From positions 3,190 through 67,189 of the forward strand of contig DASSNE010000021.1 in NCBI GenBank assembly GCA_035688265.1: a stretch of DNA of 64,000 nucleotides, written 5' to 3'. Position numbers and translations under genes: made by a program. Position 1 is the first letter of the stretch. Every line of letters begins with the position of its first letter. Below are positions 45,301-54,430 of the stretch, piece after piece. The DNA is from DASSBR01 sp035688265 (GTDB lineage: Bacteria > Pseudomonadota > Gammaproteobacteria > Natronospirales > DASSBR01). The notes below the pieces were generated by a model that saw only the letters and a list, made by a program, of their open reading frames with translations, was not told the origin of the DNA and ran no database searches.

Positions 45301-47052
45301 TTAGTGCTTTGCCCCATCATCGGTCTTGCGCTTGTACACGATCTTGCCGTTCAGAACCGTGTAGTCGACCCTGGCCTCGTCGATCTCGTCCGGCGGCACC
45401 GTCATGATGTCCTTCGACAGCACGACGATATCCGCCAGCTTGCCGGGCGCCAGCGAACCGAGCTGCTTCGCCTTGAACATGCCGTAGGCATTCCACAACG
45501 TGTACGACTTGAGCGCCTGGATGCGCGTCATGGCCTGCTTCGGGAAGAAATACGAGCCGTCCTTCAACTGCCGCGTGACGGCGCACTTGAAGTTCGGGAT
45601 CGGGTTTTCGTCCTCGACCGGCACGTCGGTGCCGTTGTTGATCATCGCGCCGGTCTTGAGCAGCGACTGCCAGACGTAGGCGCCGTTCCTGGCGCGCTTT
45701 TTGCCGATGCGCTTGACGACGTACGGGCCGTCCGAGCAGGCGTGAATCGCCTGCATCGACGCGATAACGTGCAGCTGCCCGAAGCGCGGAATGTCGGCCG
45801 GATCGAGATGCTGCGCGTGCTCGATGCGCCAGCGCAGGTCGGTTTTTTTCGGGTGCGCCTTGAACACCTTTTCGTACACGTTGAGCACTTCATGGTTGGC
45901 GCGGTCGCCGATCGCATGCACGGCGAGCTGGAAACCGTTGTTGATTGCAATCTCGGCGGTGCGCTCGATGCTGGACATCGGCGTCACGTTGATGCCGGTG
46001 CTCGACGGCAGGTCGTTGTACGGCTTCAAAAACCAGGCGCTGTGCGTGCCGAGCGCACCGTCAGCAGTGATTTCGCCGATACCGCGCACAGTCAAAAAGC
46101 CGCGCCGACCGGCATCGATCACGCCGTAGTCGCCAATGTGCGCGGCAAGCGCCTGGTTCGACTCGCCGTTGATCAGCGCGTACAGCCTGAGCGGCAGCTT
46201 GCCTTTCTTCGCCAGCTTTTTGTAGAGATCGATGATCTCGAACGGCTCGCCCATGTCCTCGAATGTGGTGATGCCTTTCGACAGCGCATCTTCGCCGGCA
46301 AGCCGGATCGCCTTGCGCCGCGCGGCCTCGATCTCGGCCGGCGAGCGCTGTGCGCGCCATTGCTTCAGCGCCGCGAGCACCGGGGCCTCGGCATTGTCGC
46401 GCAACATGCCGGTCGGCGTGCCGTCGCGCTTGTGGACGATTTCACCGCCTTTCGGATTCGGCGTGTTCTTCGTGATGCCGGCGATCGCAAGCGCGCGCGC
46501 ATTGGCGAACACCGCGTGACCGCTGGCATGAATCAGCACGACCGGGTTGTGCGGCGACACGGCATTCAGCTTGTCGCCCAGCGGCAGGCCGTCGATGTTC
46601 GGCTGCGGCGGGTGCGTCCACTTCTCCTGGTGCCAGCCGCGACCGACGATCCACTGGCCGGGCGCCGCCTTGGCGACCGCCTGCTTGACCATCGCGACGA
46701 TATCGCTCCAGGTTTTCGCCGTCGTCAGGTCGAGTTCCATCTTCGACCGGCCGAGTGCCATGAAATGCCCGTGACCCTCGATGAAACCGGGAATGACGAG
46801 GCGGCCATCGAGGTCGATGACCCTGGTGTGGGGGCCGATGTAGGTGTCGATGTCGTCGTCGCTGCCGACGGCGAGTATTTTGTTGCCCGCAATCGCGATC
46901 GCTTCCCCCTGCGGCGTCTCCGGCGAAACGGTCACGACCTTGCCATGGTGCAGTACCAGGTCCGCGTGGCGCGGCGCGGCCAGAACCGGGCCGGCCGCCA
47001 GCAGCGCCGCGGCCGCAATCGTCCACCTAAGCCACCGTGGGCATCTCCTCAT
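45301..47052 (-). CDS. Exported YtcJ-like amidohydrolase
   Basis: A 583-residue metal-dependent hydrolase with a signal peptide (MRRCPRWLRWTIAAAALLAAGPVLA). The N-terminal beta sandwich is followed by GHGHFMALG (metal histidines), and later H in AVHAIGDRANHEVL, EHAQHLDPAD and NGTDVPVEDENP. This is the amidohydrolase-3 family; substrates are mostly unknown. The ATG at 47052 has a strong GGAGG six bases upstream and overlaps the symporter gene by 26 bp; an ATG at 47076 is less well placed. The coupled symporter may import or supply its product. Confidence 0.88.
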   Translation of the reverse strand: MRRCPRWLRWTIAAAALLAAGPVLAAPRHADLVLHHGKVVTVSPETPQGEAIAIAGNKILAVGSDDDIDTYIGPHTRVIDLDGRLVIPGFIEGHGHFMALGRSKMELDLTTAKTWSDIVAMVKQAVAKAAPGQWIVGRGWHQEKWTHPPQPNIDGLPLGDKLNAVSPHNPVVLIHASGHAVFANARALAIAGITKNTPNPKGGEIVHKRDGTPTGMLRDNAEAPVLAALKQWRAQRSPAEIEAARRKAIRLAGEDALSKGITTFEDMGEPFEIIDLYKKLAKKGKLPLRLYALINGESNQALAAHIGDYGVIDAGRRGFLTVRGIGEITADGALGTHSAWFLKPYNDLPSSTGINVTPMSSIERTAEIAINNGFQLAVHAIGDRANHEVLNVYEKVFKAHPKKTDLRWRIEHAQHLDPADIPRFGQLHVIASMQAIHACSDGPYVVKRIGKKRARNGAYVWQSLLKTGAMINNGTDVPVEDENPIPNFKCAVTRQLKDGSYFFPKQAMTRIQALKSYTLWNAYGMFKAKQLGSLAPGKLADIVVLSKDIMTVPPDEIDEARVDYTVLNGKIVYKRKTDDGAKH

Positions 47053-48583
47053 CGTAATCCTCCGAAACCGTTGCATCGACGCCGTGGTGGGCGCCGGCGA
47101 ATTTGAACGCGAAAGTCAGCACCACGCACACCGCCAGGTTGAGTGCCAGCGAGTACAGCGCGGCATAACCGGCGACCGTGAAACCGCCGAGCTTGAGCGG
47201 AAAAATCGACGTCGCGAAGTGCTGCGCCGCCGCCATCCAGGTGCCGACAGTCATGCCGACAGCCCAGCCGCCGGCGAGCGCCCAGCGGTGCAGCCAGCGC
47301 GTGTACAGACCCAGCACGATCGCCGGCAGGGTCTGAATGATCCAGATTCCGCCCAGCAACTGCAACTGGATCGCGTATTTGTTGGGGAGGAAGATGATGA
47401 ACGCGAGCGCGCCGATCTTGACCAGCAGCGAGACGAACTTCGCGGTCCCGGCTTCGTGCGTGGCGCTGCAATCGGGCCGCAGGAACTCGCGGTAAATGTT
47501 GCGCGTGAACAGGTTGGCCGCGGCGATCGACATGATGGCCGCCGGCACCAGCGCGCCGATTGCGATCGCGGCGAAGCCAAGACCTGCGAACCAGTCCGGC
47601 AGCTCGTGCAGGAACAGCGCCGGCACGGCAAAGTTGGGCCCGTAGCTGTCGAAATAGCTCGCATATTGAGGCAGATGCTGCACGTTCGCGGCATAAGCCA
47701 TGTAACCGAGCGCCGCAATCAGCGCCAGCACCAGCGAGTACGCCGGCAACAGCGCCATGTTGCGCTTGATCGTCTGGCGGCTGCTGGCGCTCAACAGGCC
47801 GGTGATCGAGTGCGGGTACAAAAACAGCGCCAGCGCCGAGCCGAACGCAAGGGTCGCGTAGGCCGTGTAGGCACCGAAGCTGTCCGCGGTGGGCGGCGCC
47901 AGCAGCAGCTTGGTCGCAGGAATCGCAGCGAAGATCGCACCGTAGCCGCCGAGGTGCATCGGGATCACGATCACCGCGACGATCACCGTCAGGTAAATCA
48001 GCGCGTCCTTGACGATCGCGATCATCGCCGGCGCCCGCAGGCCGCTCGTATAGGTGTAGGCGGCGAGAATCAGGAACGCGATGATCAGCGGCAGGTCACC
48101 GGCAAGGCCAGTGCCGTCGAAGCCCATGGCCGCGATCACCACTTGGATGCCGACGAGCTGCAGCGCGATGTACGGCAGCGTGGCGAGAATGCCGGTGATC
48201 GCGACCAACAGCCCCAGCAGCCGACTGTCGAAGCGCCCGCGCACGAAATCGGCGGCGGTCACGTAGCCGTGGCGCTTGGCCACCGACCACAGCCGCGGAA
48301 ACACGATGAACACGAACGGAAACACCATCAGCGTGTACGGCAGCGCGAAAAAGCCGATCGCGCCGCGGCCGAACACCAGCGCCGGTACCGCGATGAAGGT
48401 GTACGCGGTGTACAGGTCGCCGCCGAGCAGGAACCAGGTGACAATCGTGCCGAAGCGGCGCCCGCCGAGGCCCCATTCGTCGATCGAGTTGAGATCCCCG
48501 CGCCGCCAGCGCGCGGCGTAAAAGCCCAGCACAGTGGCGAACGCGAACAGGATGATGAAGACGCTTAATGCCGGCCAATTCAT
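47027..48583 (-). CDS. Sodium/solute symporter (SSS family, MctP-like)
   Basis: A 518-residue inner-membrane transporter with about thirteen helices. Family signs include YTFIAVPALVFGRGAIGFFALPY, the central ILAAYTYTSGLRAPAMIAIVKDALIY, and SITGLLSASSRQTIKRN. The paired DUF3311 gene just upstream is typical for MctP-like monocarboxylate permeases. Its C-terminus overlaps the amidohydrolase start by 26 bp, so both are likely cotranscribed. A good AAGGAAG site precedes the ATG. The real substrate is not known. Confidence 0.88.
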   Translation of the reverse strand: MNWPALSVFIILFAFATVLGFYAARWRRGDLNSIDEWGLGGRRFGTIVTWFLLGGDLYTAYTFIAVPALVFGRGAIGFFALPYTLMVFPFVFIVFPRLWSVAKRHGYVTAADFVRGRFDSRLLGLLVAITGILATLPYIALQLVGIQVVIAAMGFDGTGLAGDLPLIIAFLILAAYTYTSGLRAPAMIAIVKDALIYLTVIVAVIVIPMHLGGYGAIFAAIPATKLLLAPPTADSFGAYTAYATLAFGSALALFLYPHSITGLLSASSRQTIKRNMALLPAYSLVLALIAALGYMAYAANVQHLPQYASYFDSYGPNFAVPALFLHELPDWFAGLGFAAIAIGALVPAAIMSIAAANLFTRNIYREFLRPDCSATHEAGTAKFVSLLVKIGALAFIIFLPNKYAIQLQLLGGIWIIQTLPAIVLGLYTRWLHRWALAGGWAVGMTVGTWMAAAQHFATSIFPLKLGGFTVAGYAALYSLALNLAVCVVLTFAFKFAGAHHGVDATVSEDYDEEMPTVA

Positions 48584-48594
48584 GTCGTCTTCCT

Positions 48595-48792
48595 TTAGAG
48601 CCGCGCTTTATACGCCAACCCGGTCACGGCGGCCGTGACGATAATCCACACGAACTGAAACCAGTAAAAAAACGGAATGCCGGCGAGACGCGGGTCGATG
48701 CGATTGTAGAACGGCACCCACAACGCCCCGGCGAAGATGAGCGCGACCGCCAACCACCATCCGGCCTTGATCCCGACTCGGCTTTTGCTCAT
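48595..48792 (-). CDS. DUF3311 small membrane subunit
   Basis: A 65-residue protein with two membrane helices (AGWWLAVALIFAGALWVPF and FYWFQFVWIIVTAAVTGLAY). DUF3311 proteins accompany MctP-like symporters, here with an 11-bp gap. The ATG at 48792 has GGGAGAAAG upstream; a longer open frame running into the lipoprotein gene is rejected. It starts 10 bp after that lipoprotein's stop. Confidence 0.85.
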   Translation of the reverse strand: MSKSRVGIKAGWWLAVALIFAGALWVPFYNRIDPRLAGIPFFYWFQFVWIIVTAAVTGLAYKARL

Positions 48793-48802
48793 ATCTTTCT
48801 CC

Positions 48803-50482
48803 CTACCAGCGCTCCCGCAGGCGCGTAAACGCCGAAGCCGCCGGGTTGAAGCCCACCAGTAGCAGGTTTTTCGAACTGGCCGCATAGAACACGAAATTCT
48901 GCTGTCCGCCGCCTTCGGTGAGCAGCGTCAGCGTGCCGCGGCCGTCTTTGCCGAGCGTGTAGCTGCCGTCGAGGGCGATGGCGGTGGACCCGCTGCCGCC
49001 TGCCGCCGCGGCTTCGACGCCGTCGATGTTGCCGTTGCCATCCAGCACGATCCGGCCCACCACCGTCTGCTGAGTGGTCGCGTTCGCGCCGCTCGTGAGC
49101 ACAAAGGAGCCGTCAAGGCTGCTTTCGGAAAAGGTATCGTCACTCTGGGCGAGGAACTGGCCGTCGCGCGCCGCAGCCGAATCCGCCTCGATCGTCAGTG
49201 CGCGGTCGGCCGATTGCAGGTAAAAAATGAGGTCGGTCTCTCCGGCCGGTGTAAAGAGCCGCGCGGTGCCGCGGCCGGTGCCGTCGATCGCATAAGCGCC
49301 GGTCAGCGCAACCGGCTGCACGGCGGCGGTACCGCTGCTGTCGAATTCGCCGCTGTCGATATTGCCGGCGCCATCGGCGTGCAGCAATCCGGCCGTCGCG
49401 GCGCCGGTGCCGCCGGCGAGGTAGAACGCGTAGTCGCCGGTAAGGTCGCTGTCGTCGAAACGGGTGCCCGTTTGCGCCAGCGCGCGGCCGGCCCGGACCT
49501 GCGCCGGGTCGACCGACAGCAGCCGGATCGTACCCGGTGCGACGACGTAGAACACGTAATGCATTGTGCCGAAGACATTGGTCAGCGTCATCGTGCCGCG
49601 GCCGGCATCGTCGACAGCATAGGCGGCATCGAACGGAATGCCCGTTGTCACGGCGCCTGCCGTGTTGCGATCCTGGACGGCGTCCGCAATGCCGCCCGCG
49701 CCGTCCGCTGTGAAGCGCCCGACGATCGCAGTGCGCGGGTCGGTGAGCTTGAAGACGTAGTCGCCGCTGACGCTCGCGTCACCGCCGACATCGGCGCTTT
49801 GCTGCAGCATGTCGCCCGCACCGGCGCCGCCGCTGTCGGTGCGAATGAAGCGAGCCCGGCCGCTCGCGCCGATCACGAAGCGAAAATCGGCCTGGCCGCG
49901 CGCGCTGACGAATACCGCCTCGCCGGTGCCGTCCGCCGCGACCGTGTAATTGCCGTCGAACGGCAGCTTGAGGAACACACCGTCCGGCGCGTTGACGTCT
50001 TCGCTGCCGGCAGCGATGCCACCTTTGCCGTCGGCCTGAAAGCGGCCGATAACGCCGAGATTCTCGTTGCGGTAGGTAAAGACCCACGTCCCCTGCAGCG
50101 AGGCGTTGGAATACTGGATGGTCGCGGTGGCGCTACCCTTGGCCGTCGAGTCGCTTTTCGCAATTGCGGTGACGGTGACCTTGCCGCCGGTCGGCGGCAG
50201 CGTGGGCGCGGTATAAACGCCGTCGGTGCTGATCGTGCCGATGCCGGCCTTGCCGCCGGTGACGCCGTTGACCTGCCAGACGAAGGCGGCATTCGGATTG
50301 CCGCTGACGGATGCCTTGAACTGCTGTGTCTGCCCCGCCGCGACCTTTGCGTCGGCCGGCGTGACCGTGACGCCGCTTGCGGGAGGTGGATTGGATGTCG
50401 ACCCGGAGGAGCTTGAGTTGGCGATGCAGCCCGCCAGCAGGGCCGCCGCCAGCAAACAACCGATTGTTTGTAATTTGCGCAT
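48803..50482 (-). CDS. Lipoprotein with Ig-like domain and four tandem repeats
   Basis: A 559-residue lipoprotein. The signal peptide ends in the lipobox LAGC (Cys19). A bacterial Ig-like domain (residues ~37-123, TPADAKVAAGQTQQFKASVSG and TISTDGVYTAP) comes next. Four repeats of about 110 residues follow (about 128-236, 238-345, 346-455 and 456-559), each with a VGRFxADGxGGI-like strand and a YxVxxDGxGxxxL strand. It should sit on the cell surface or the outer membrane's inner face. Function unknown. It lies 10 bp before the DUF3311 gene, so it may belong to the transporter operon. Confidence 0.82.
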   Translation of the reverse strand: MRKLQTIGCLLAAALLAGCIANSSSSGSTSNPPPASGVTVTPADAKVAAGQTQQFKASVSGNPNAAFVWQVNGVTGGKAGIGTISTDGVYTAPTLPPTGGKVTVTAIAKSDSTAKGSATATIQYSNASLQGTWVFTYRNENLGVIGRFQADGKGGIAAGSEDVNAPDGVFLKLPFDGNYTVAADGTGEAVFVSARGQADFRFVIGASGRARFIRTDSGGAGAGDMLQQSADVGGDASVSGDYVFKLTDPRTAIVGRFTADGAGGIADAVQDRNTAGAVTTGIPFDAAYAVDDAGRGTMTLTNVFGTMHYVFYVVAPGTIRLLSVDPAQVRAGRALAQTGTRFDDSDLTGDYAFYLAGGTGAATAGLLHADGAGNIDSGEFDSSGTAAVQPVALTGAYAIDGTGRGTARLFTPAGETDLIFYLQSADRALTIEADSAAARDGQFLAQSDDTFSESSLDGSFVLTSGANATTQQTVVGRIVLDGNGNIDGVEAAAAGGSGSTAIALDGSYTLGKDGRGTLTLLTEGGGQQNFVFYAASSKNLLLVGFNPAASAFTRLRERW

Positions 50483-50526
50483 CGGCTGTTTGTATCACAG
50501 TCCGGCTCGCAGGTGCCACGGCGGCG

Positions 50527-52290
50527 TCAGGTGCGCAGCGCGCTCCACTGCCACGGCTCGGGCACGTGAATGTCGTAGCCTTGGGCGAAATCGACGCCCA
50601 GTTCGCGCAGCTTGTCGAGCACGCCGCGCGCCTCGACGTATTCGGCTACCGTCTTGATGCCCATGATCTTGCCGACGCGGTCGATGGTCTCGACCATCGC
50701 GCAATCGACCGCGTCGTCGGCCATGTTGCGCACGAACGCGCCGTCGATCTTGAGGTAATCGACGCGCAGCGTCTTGAGCCAGGTGAATGACGACAGCCCG
50801 CTGCCGAAATCGTCGAGCGAAATCGCGCAGCCGAGCTTGCGCATCTCGGTGATGAACGCGATGGCCTGGTTCAGGTTGGCGATGGCCGCGGTCTCGGTGA
50901 TCTCGAAGCAGATCATCGCCGGCGGCACCTTGAAGCGCTCGAACTGCTCGCGCACGAACGCGGCGAACGGCGCCTCGCTGACACTTTCGCCGGAAATGTT
51001 GATCGCGACGATCTCGCCCCGGCCGCGGGTCTGGCGCAGTTCGAGCTGGCGGCGCAGGCCGGTCAGCACTTCGCGCACCACCCAGCGGTCGAGCGCCGGC
51101 ATCAGGTGATAACGCTCGGCGGCGGGAATGAAATTGCCGGGCGTGATGATCGTGCCGCTTTCGCCGCGCAGGCGCAGCAGAATTTCGTACCAGCGGGCGT
51201 CGCCGACGCCCTTGAGCGGCGAAATCGTCTGGTGATAGAGCACGAAGCGGTTTTCTTCGAGCGCCGTGCCGAGCCGCGACACCCAGCTCATTTCGTCGCG
51301 GTGGCGCGAGATCTCGCGATCGTCGCGTCGATAGACTCGCACGCGGTTGCCGCCTTGCTGCTTGGCCGACCAGCAAGCGGCGCCGGCAGCGGCGAACACG
51401 TCCGGCAACGTGACGCAGTCATGGTCGAGCGCCACGACGCCGACGCTTGCGCCGACGCCGTACGTGCGCCGTTCCCAGATGAAGCGAAACGAGGAAATCA
51501 CCTGGATCAGCCGGCCCGCGACCCGCTGCGCAGCATTACGGTCGCAGTGGCGCAGCAGCACGCCGAACTGGTCGCCGCCGAGGCGCGCCAGGAGATCGTC
51601 CTCGCCGAGTTCGGCATCGATCAGCGCGGCCAGCCGGCGCAGCAGTTCGTCGCCGGCGCGATGGCCGCCGATATCGTTGACGACACGGAACTGGTCGAGA
51701 TCGAGATACAGCATCGCGTGGGCGGCGCCGCCAAGGTTGAGCAGCGCTTCGAGACGGCGCTCGAATTCGACGCGGTTATAGGCGCCGGTCAGAATGTCAT
51801 GCGTCGCCTGCCAGCTCATTTGCAGCGTCGCGCGCTGTGCTTCGGTCAGGTCGGCATACACGGCATAGCTCGCCGCCTGGCGGCCGTCGAGCAGAATGGG
51901 AAAGGCGCGAATGCGTACCGGCACGCGCGAGCCGTCCTTGCGGCGCCGCTCGGTATCGAGTTCAACGGTACACGCCGACGCCAGGCGCTCGGATAGCGTT
52001 TCCGCTTCGTCGCGCAAATCCTCCGGGACAATGCAGGCGTCGATACGGGCGCGGCGCAATTCTTGCGCCGAATAGCCGAACAGCCGCTCGAAACTATGGT
52101 TGACGTCGACGATGCAGCCGTCGAGATCGAGCACGGCGACGCCGTCCGTCAGGTTCTCGAACAGCGCGCGAAAACAGGCAACCTGGCGCGCAAGGCGGCG
52201 TCCGATCCTGGCCGGATCGACGGGTTTGCCCGAAAGTAGAATGGTGGCAGCCTCGTCCGGGAGTGATGGAATCGGCTCGTTCGATTTCAT
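50527..52290 (-). CDS. PAS-GGDEF-EAL signalling protein, likely c-di-GMP phosphodiesterase
   Basis: A 587-residue cytoplasmic protein. A PAS domain (about 40-150, ENLTDGVAVLDLDGCIVDVNHSFERLFGYS) is followed by a GGDEF domain whose active site reads GGDQF (238-242), so cyclase activity is doubtful. The EAL domain (from ~345) has YEILLRL in place of EALLR, with the glutamate kept, plus NISGES, EITETA, SLDDFGSGLSSF and LKIDGAFV. The phosphodiesterase metal ligands appear intact. It lies upstream of and divergent from the lipid-transport operon. Confidence 0.92.
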   Translation of the reverse strand: MKSNEPIPSLPDEAATILLSGKPVDPARIGRRLARQVACFRALFENLTDGVAVLDLDGCIVDVNHSFERLFGYSAQELRRARIDACIVPEDLRDEAETLSERLASACTVELDTERRRKDGSRVPVRIRAFPILLDGRQAASYAVYADLTEAQRATLQMSWQATHDILTGAYNRVEFERRLEALLNLGGAAHAMLYLDLDQFRVVNDIGGHRAGDELLRRLAALIDAELGEDDLLARLGGDQFGVLLRHCDRNAAQRVAGRLIQVISSFRFIWERRTYGVGASVGVVALDHDCVTLPDVFAAAGAACWSAKQQGGNRVRVYRRDDREISRHRDEMSWVSRLGTALEENRFVLYHQTISPLKGVGDARWYEILLRLRGESGTIITPGNFIPAAERYHLMPALDRWVVREVLTGLRRQLELRQTRGRGEIVAINISGESVSEAPFAAFVREQFERFKVPPAMICFEITETAAIANLNQAIAFITEMRKLGCAISLDDFGSGLSSFTWLKTLRVDYLKIDGAFVRNMADDAVDCAMVETIDRVGKIMGIKTVAEYVEARGVLDKLRELGVDFAQGYDIHVPEPWQWSALRT

Positions 52291-52442
52291 GAACGAGTCT
52301 TGTTCAAGTCATCTGCCGCAGTTGGCGCAAGCACAGACGGCTTCCCCTGAATAACAACGTGTCAGCGGCGCGTGCCGCTTCCCCTCCAGCTATCGCCATC
52401 GTAAACGATTTGACAAAAATAGCAACTGTGGCGACATCTCGG

Positions 52443-52470
52443 TTGTCGCAAAGGCTGCTTCATATATACT
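52443..52470 (+). promoter_or_regulatory. Promoter candidate for the MCE lipid-transport operon
   Basis: TTGTCG (52443-52448) and TATACT (52465-52470) are 16 bp apart and lie about 40 bp before the permease ATG. A further TTGACA occurs at 52410. The 219-bp divergent gap shows nothing else clear. Confidence 0.5.
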
Positions 52471-52509
52471 GACCTCGGCTAACGCATAAAGCGACATATA
52501 AAAGGATTT

Positions 52510-53622
52510 ATGGCCGACACCCGCCGAGAAGCGCAATGGACGCTCGAAGACGACCGCTGTGTCCGGCTGTCCGGTGACTGGGCACTGCTGGTCAGCGGCG
52601 CTCGCCGCAGACGGCTGACGCGCGAACTGCACGAACTCGATTCACCGCGTCGTTACGCCTGGAACCTGTGCGACATCAGTGCGTTCGACAGCGGCGGCGC
52701 ATTGCTGCTATGGCGGTTATGGGAGGGTTCGCTGCCCGACAACCTCGACTGTCGGGACAGTCAGCGCCACTGGTTCGAGCGCCTGGAGGAAAGCGAAACA
52801 CCAGAGGCGCCGAAGGCATCCCGGCTGGTCAGCGCAGTCGATCACCTGACCGAACGGGTGATGGCAATCCTGCACACCGTCGGCGGGCTGTTGCTGCTGG
52901 TCGGCCAGTTAATGGTCGATCTGGCCTGGTGCGTGCGCCATCCCCGGCTGATGCCGTGGAAAGAAATTTCCGCGACGATCTACCGCAGCGGCGCGTCGTC
53001 GCTGCTGCTGCTCGGCCTGATCGGCTTCATGATCGGCGTGGTGATGGCAATCCAGATCGGTATCACGCTGCAGAAGTTCGGCGCCGGCGACATGATCATC
53101 TCGCTGATGGGCCTCGCGGTGCTGCGCGAACTGGGTTCAGTGATCGCCGCGATCATTCTCGCCGGCCGCTCGGGCTCGGCGATGACCGCCGGCATCGGCG
53201 CGATGCATATCACCGAGGAATTTAACGCGCTGCGCGCGTTCGGCGCATCGCCGACGATGCGCCTGGTGCTGCCGCGCGTCATCGGCATGGCGATCAGCGT
53301 GCCGCTGCTCGTCGTCTGGACCGACTTCACCGGTCTGATCGGGGCGGCGATCACCGGCGACTTGATGCTCAACGTCAGCTGGCAACTGTTTCTCGCCCGG
53401 CTGCCGAACGTGGTGCCGATCGTCAACTTCTGGATCGGCCTCGGCAAGGGCGTCGTATTCGGAATCATGATCGCGCTGATCTCATCGTACTTTGGCATCA
53501 CGGCGAATCCCAATACCGAAAGCCTGAGCCGCAACACGACACTGTCGGTCGTCACCAGCCTGTCGCTGATTCTGCTGTTCGACGTAGTCGCCGGCGCGGC
53601 ACTGACCAACGTGGGGTTGTGA
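52510..53622 (+). CDS. MlaE-like lipid ABC permease with STAS-type N-domain
   Basis: A 370-residue protein. The first ~95 residues are soluble and STAS-like (a segment LCDISAFDSGGALLLWRLWEG), fused to an MlaE permease with about five to six helices. Conserved MlaE stretches include GFMIGVVMAIQIG, ALRAFGASPTMRLVLPRVIGM, and NTESLSRNTTLSVVTSLSLIL at the end. In Mla systems the STAS partner (MlaB) is separate; here it is fused. It starts a four-gene operon with an ATPase, MCE protein and lipoprotein. Confidence 0.92.
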   Translation: MADTRREAQWTLEDDRCVRLSGDWALLVSGARRRRLTRELHELDSPRRYAWNLCDISAFDSGGALLLWRLWEGSLPDNLDCRDSQRHWFERLEESETPEAPKASRLVSAVDHLTERVMAILHTVGGLLLLVGQLMVDLAWCVRHPRLMPWKEISATIYRSGASSLLLLGLIGFMIGVVMAIQIGITLQKFGAGDMIISLMGLAVLRELGSVIAAIILAGRSGSAMTAGIGAMHITEEFNALRAFGASPTMRLVLPRVIGMAISVPLLVVWTDFTGLIGAAITGDLMLNVSWQLFLARLPNVVPIVNFWIGLGKGVVFGIMIALISSYFGITANPNTESLSRNTTLSVVTSLSLILLFDVVAGAALTNVGL

Positions 53623-54416
53623 TGGACGAAGAGCGCGAAGTCGTCATCGACGTCAACGACCTGCACACGCGCATCGGCAAGCAGGAAGTGCACCGCGGCC
53701 TGAACCTGAAGGTTTATCGCGGGGAAGTGCTGGGCGTGATCGGCACCACCGGCAGCGGCAAGACGACGCTGCTGCGCCAGATCATCGGGCTGATCGCGCC
53801 GGCCTCCGGCACGGTCGAGGTGCTCGGCAAGCGCATCCACAGCCTCGAAGGCGAGGAAGTGCGCCTCCTCCGGCGCCGCTGGGGTGTGCTGTTCCAGCAG
53901 GGCGCATTGTTCAGCGCGTTCACCGTGTTCGACAACATCGCGTTCCCGATGCGCGAGTTGCGCAAGGAGGGCGAGGAATTCGACGAGGACGCAATTCGCG
54001 ACCTGGTCGCCGTCAAGCTGCACATGGTGGGTCTGGCGCCGGAAGACGCGTGGAAGTACCCGGCGGAGCTGTCGGGCGGCATGCTCAAGCGCGCCGCGCT
54101 GGCGCGGGCGCTGGCGCTCGAAGCCGAGTTGCTGTTTCTCGACGAGCCGACTACCGGGCTCGACCCGATCTCGGCGTCGGAATTCGACACGCTGCTCGAC
54201 CAGCTCCACCACGAGTTGAACCTGACGGCGCTGATGATCACGCACGATCTGCACAGCCTGGCAGCGCTCAGCGACCGCATCGCGGTGCTCGACGAGGGCA
54301 AGCTGTTGACTATCGGTACCCTTGTCGAGGTGGCCGAATTCGATCATCCTTTCATCAAGGAATTTTTCCGGCGGCGGCGCGGCGATGACGAATTGCGCGC
54401 CCTGCCGGCATATTAG
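53622..54416 (+). CDS. MlaF-like lipid ABC ATPase
   Basis: A 264-residue ATPase powering phospholipid movement with the MlaE-like permease. Walker A is GTTGSGKTT, the signature is ELSGGMLKRAALARAL, and Walker B is LLFLDEPTTGLDP. The ATG at 53622 shares one base with the permease stop; a GTG just before it (53619) is an alternative. Fourteen bases separate it from the MCE gene. Confidence 0.94.
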   Translation: MDEEREVVIDVNDLHTRIGKQEVHRGLNLKVYRGEVLGVIGTTGSGKTTLLRQIIGLIAPASGTVEVLGKRIHSLEGEEVRLLRRRWGVLFQQGALFSAFTVFDNIAFPMRELRKEGEEFDEDAIRDLVAVKLHMVGLAPEDAWKYPAELSGGMLKRAALARALALEAELLFLDEPTTGLDPISASEFDTLLDQLHHELNLTALMITHDLHSLAALSDRIAVLDEGKLLTIGTLVEVAEFDHPFIKEFFRRRRGDDELRALPAY

Positions 54417-54430
54417 AAGAAAGAGCTGTA

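Noticed and set aside
45211..48568. Two long plus-strand frames opposite the amidohydrolase and symporter genes
   Set aside because: Both are antisense of membrane or enzyme genes and have Arg/His-rich composition without signal or motif.
52410..52438. Second promoter with TTGACA before the MCE operon
   Set aside because: The box at the correct spacing (GACATC) is a poor -10 match; the TTGTCG/TATACT pair downstream is better.
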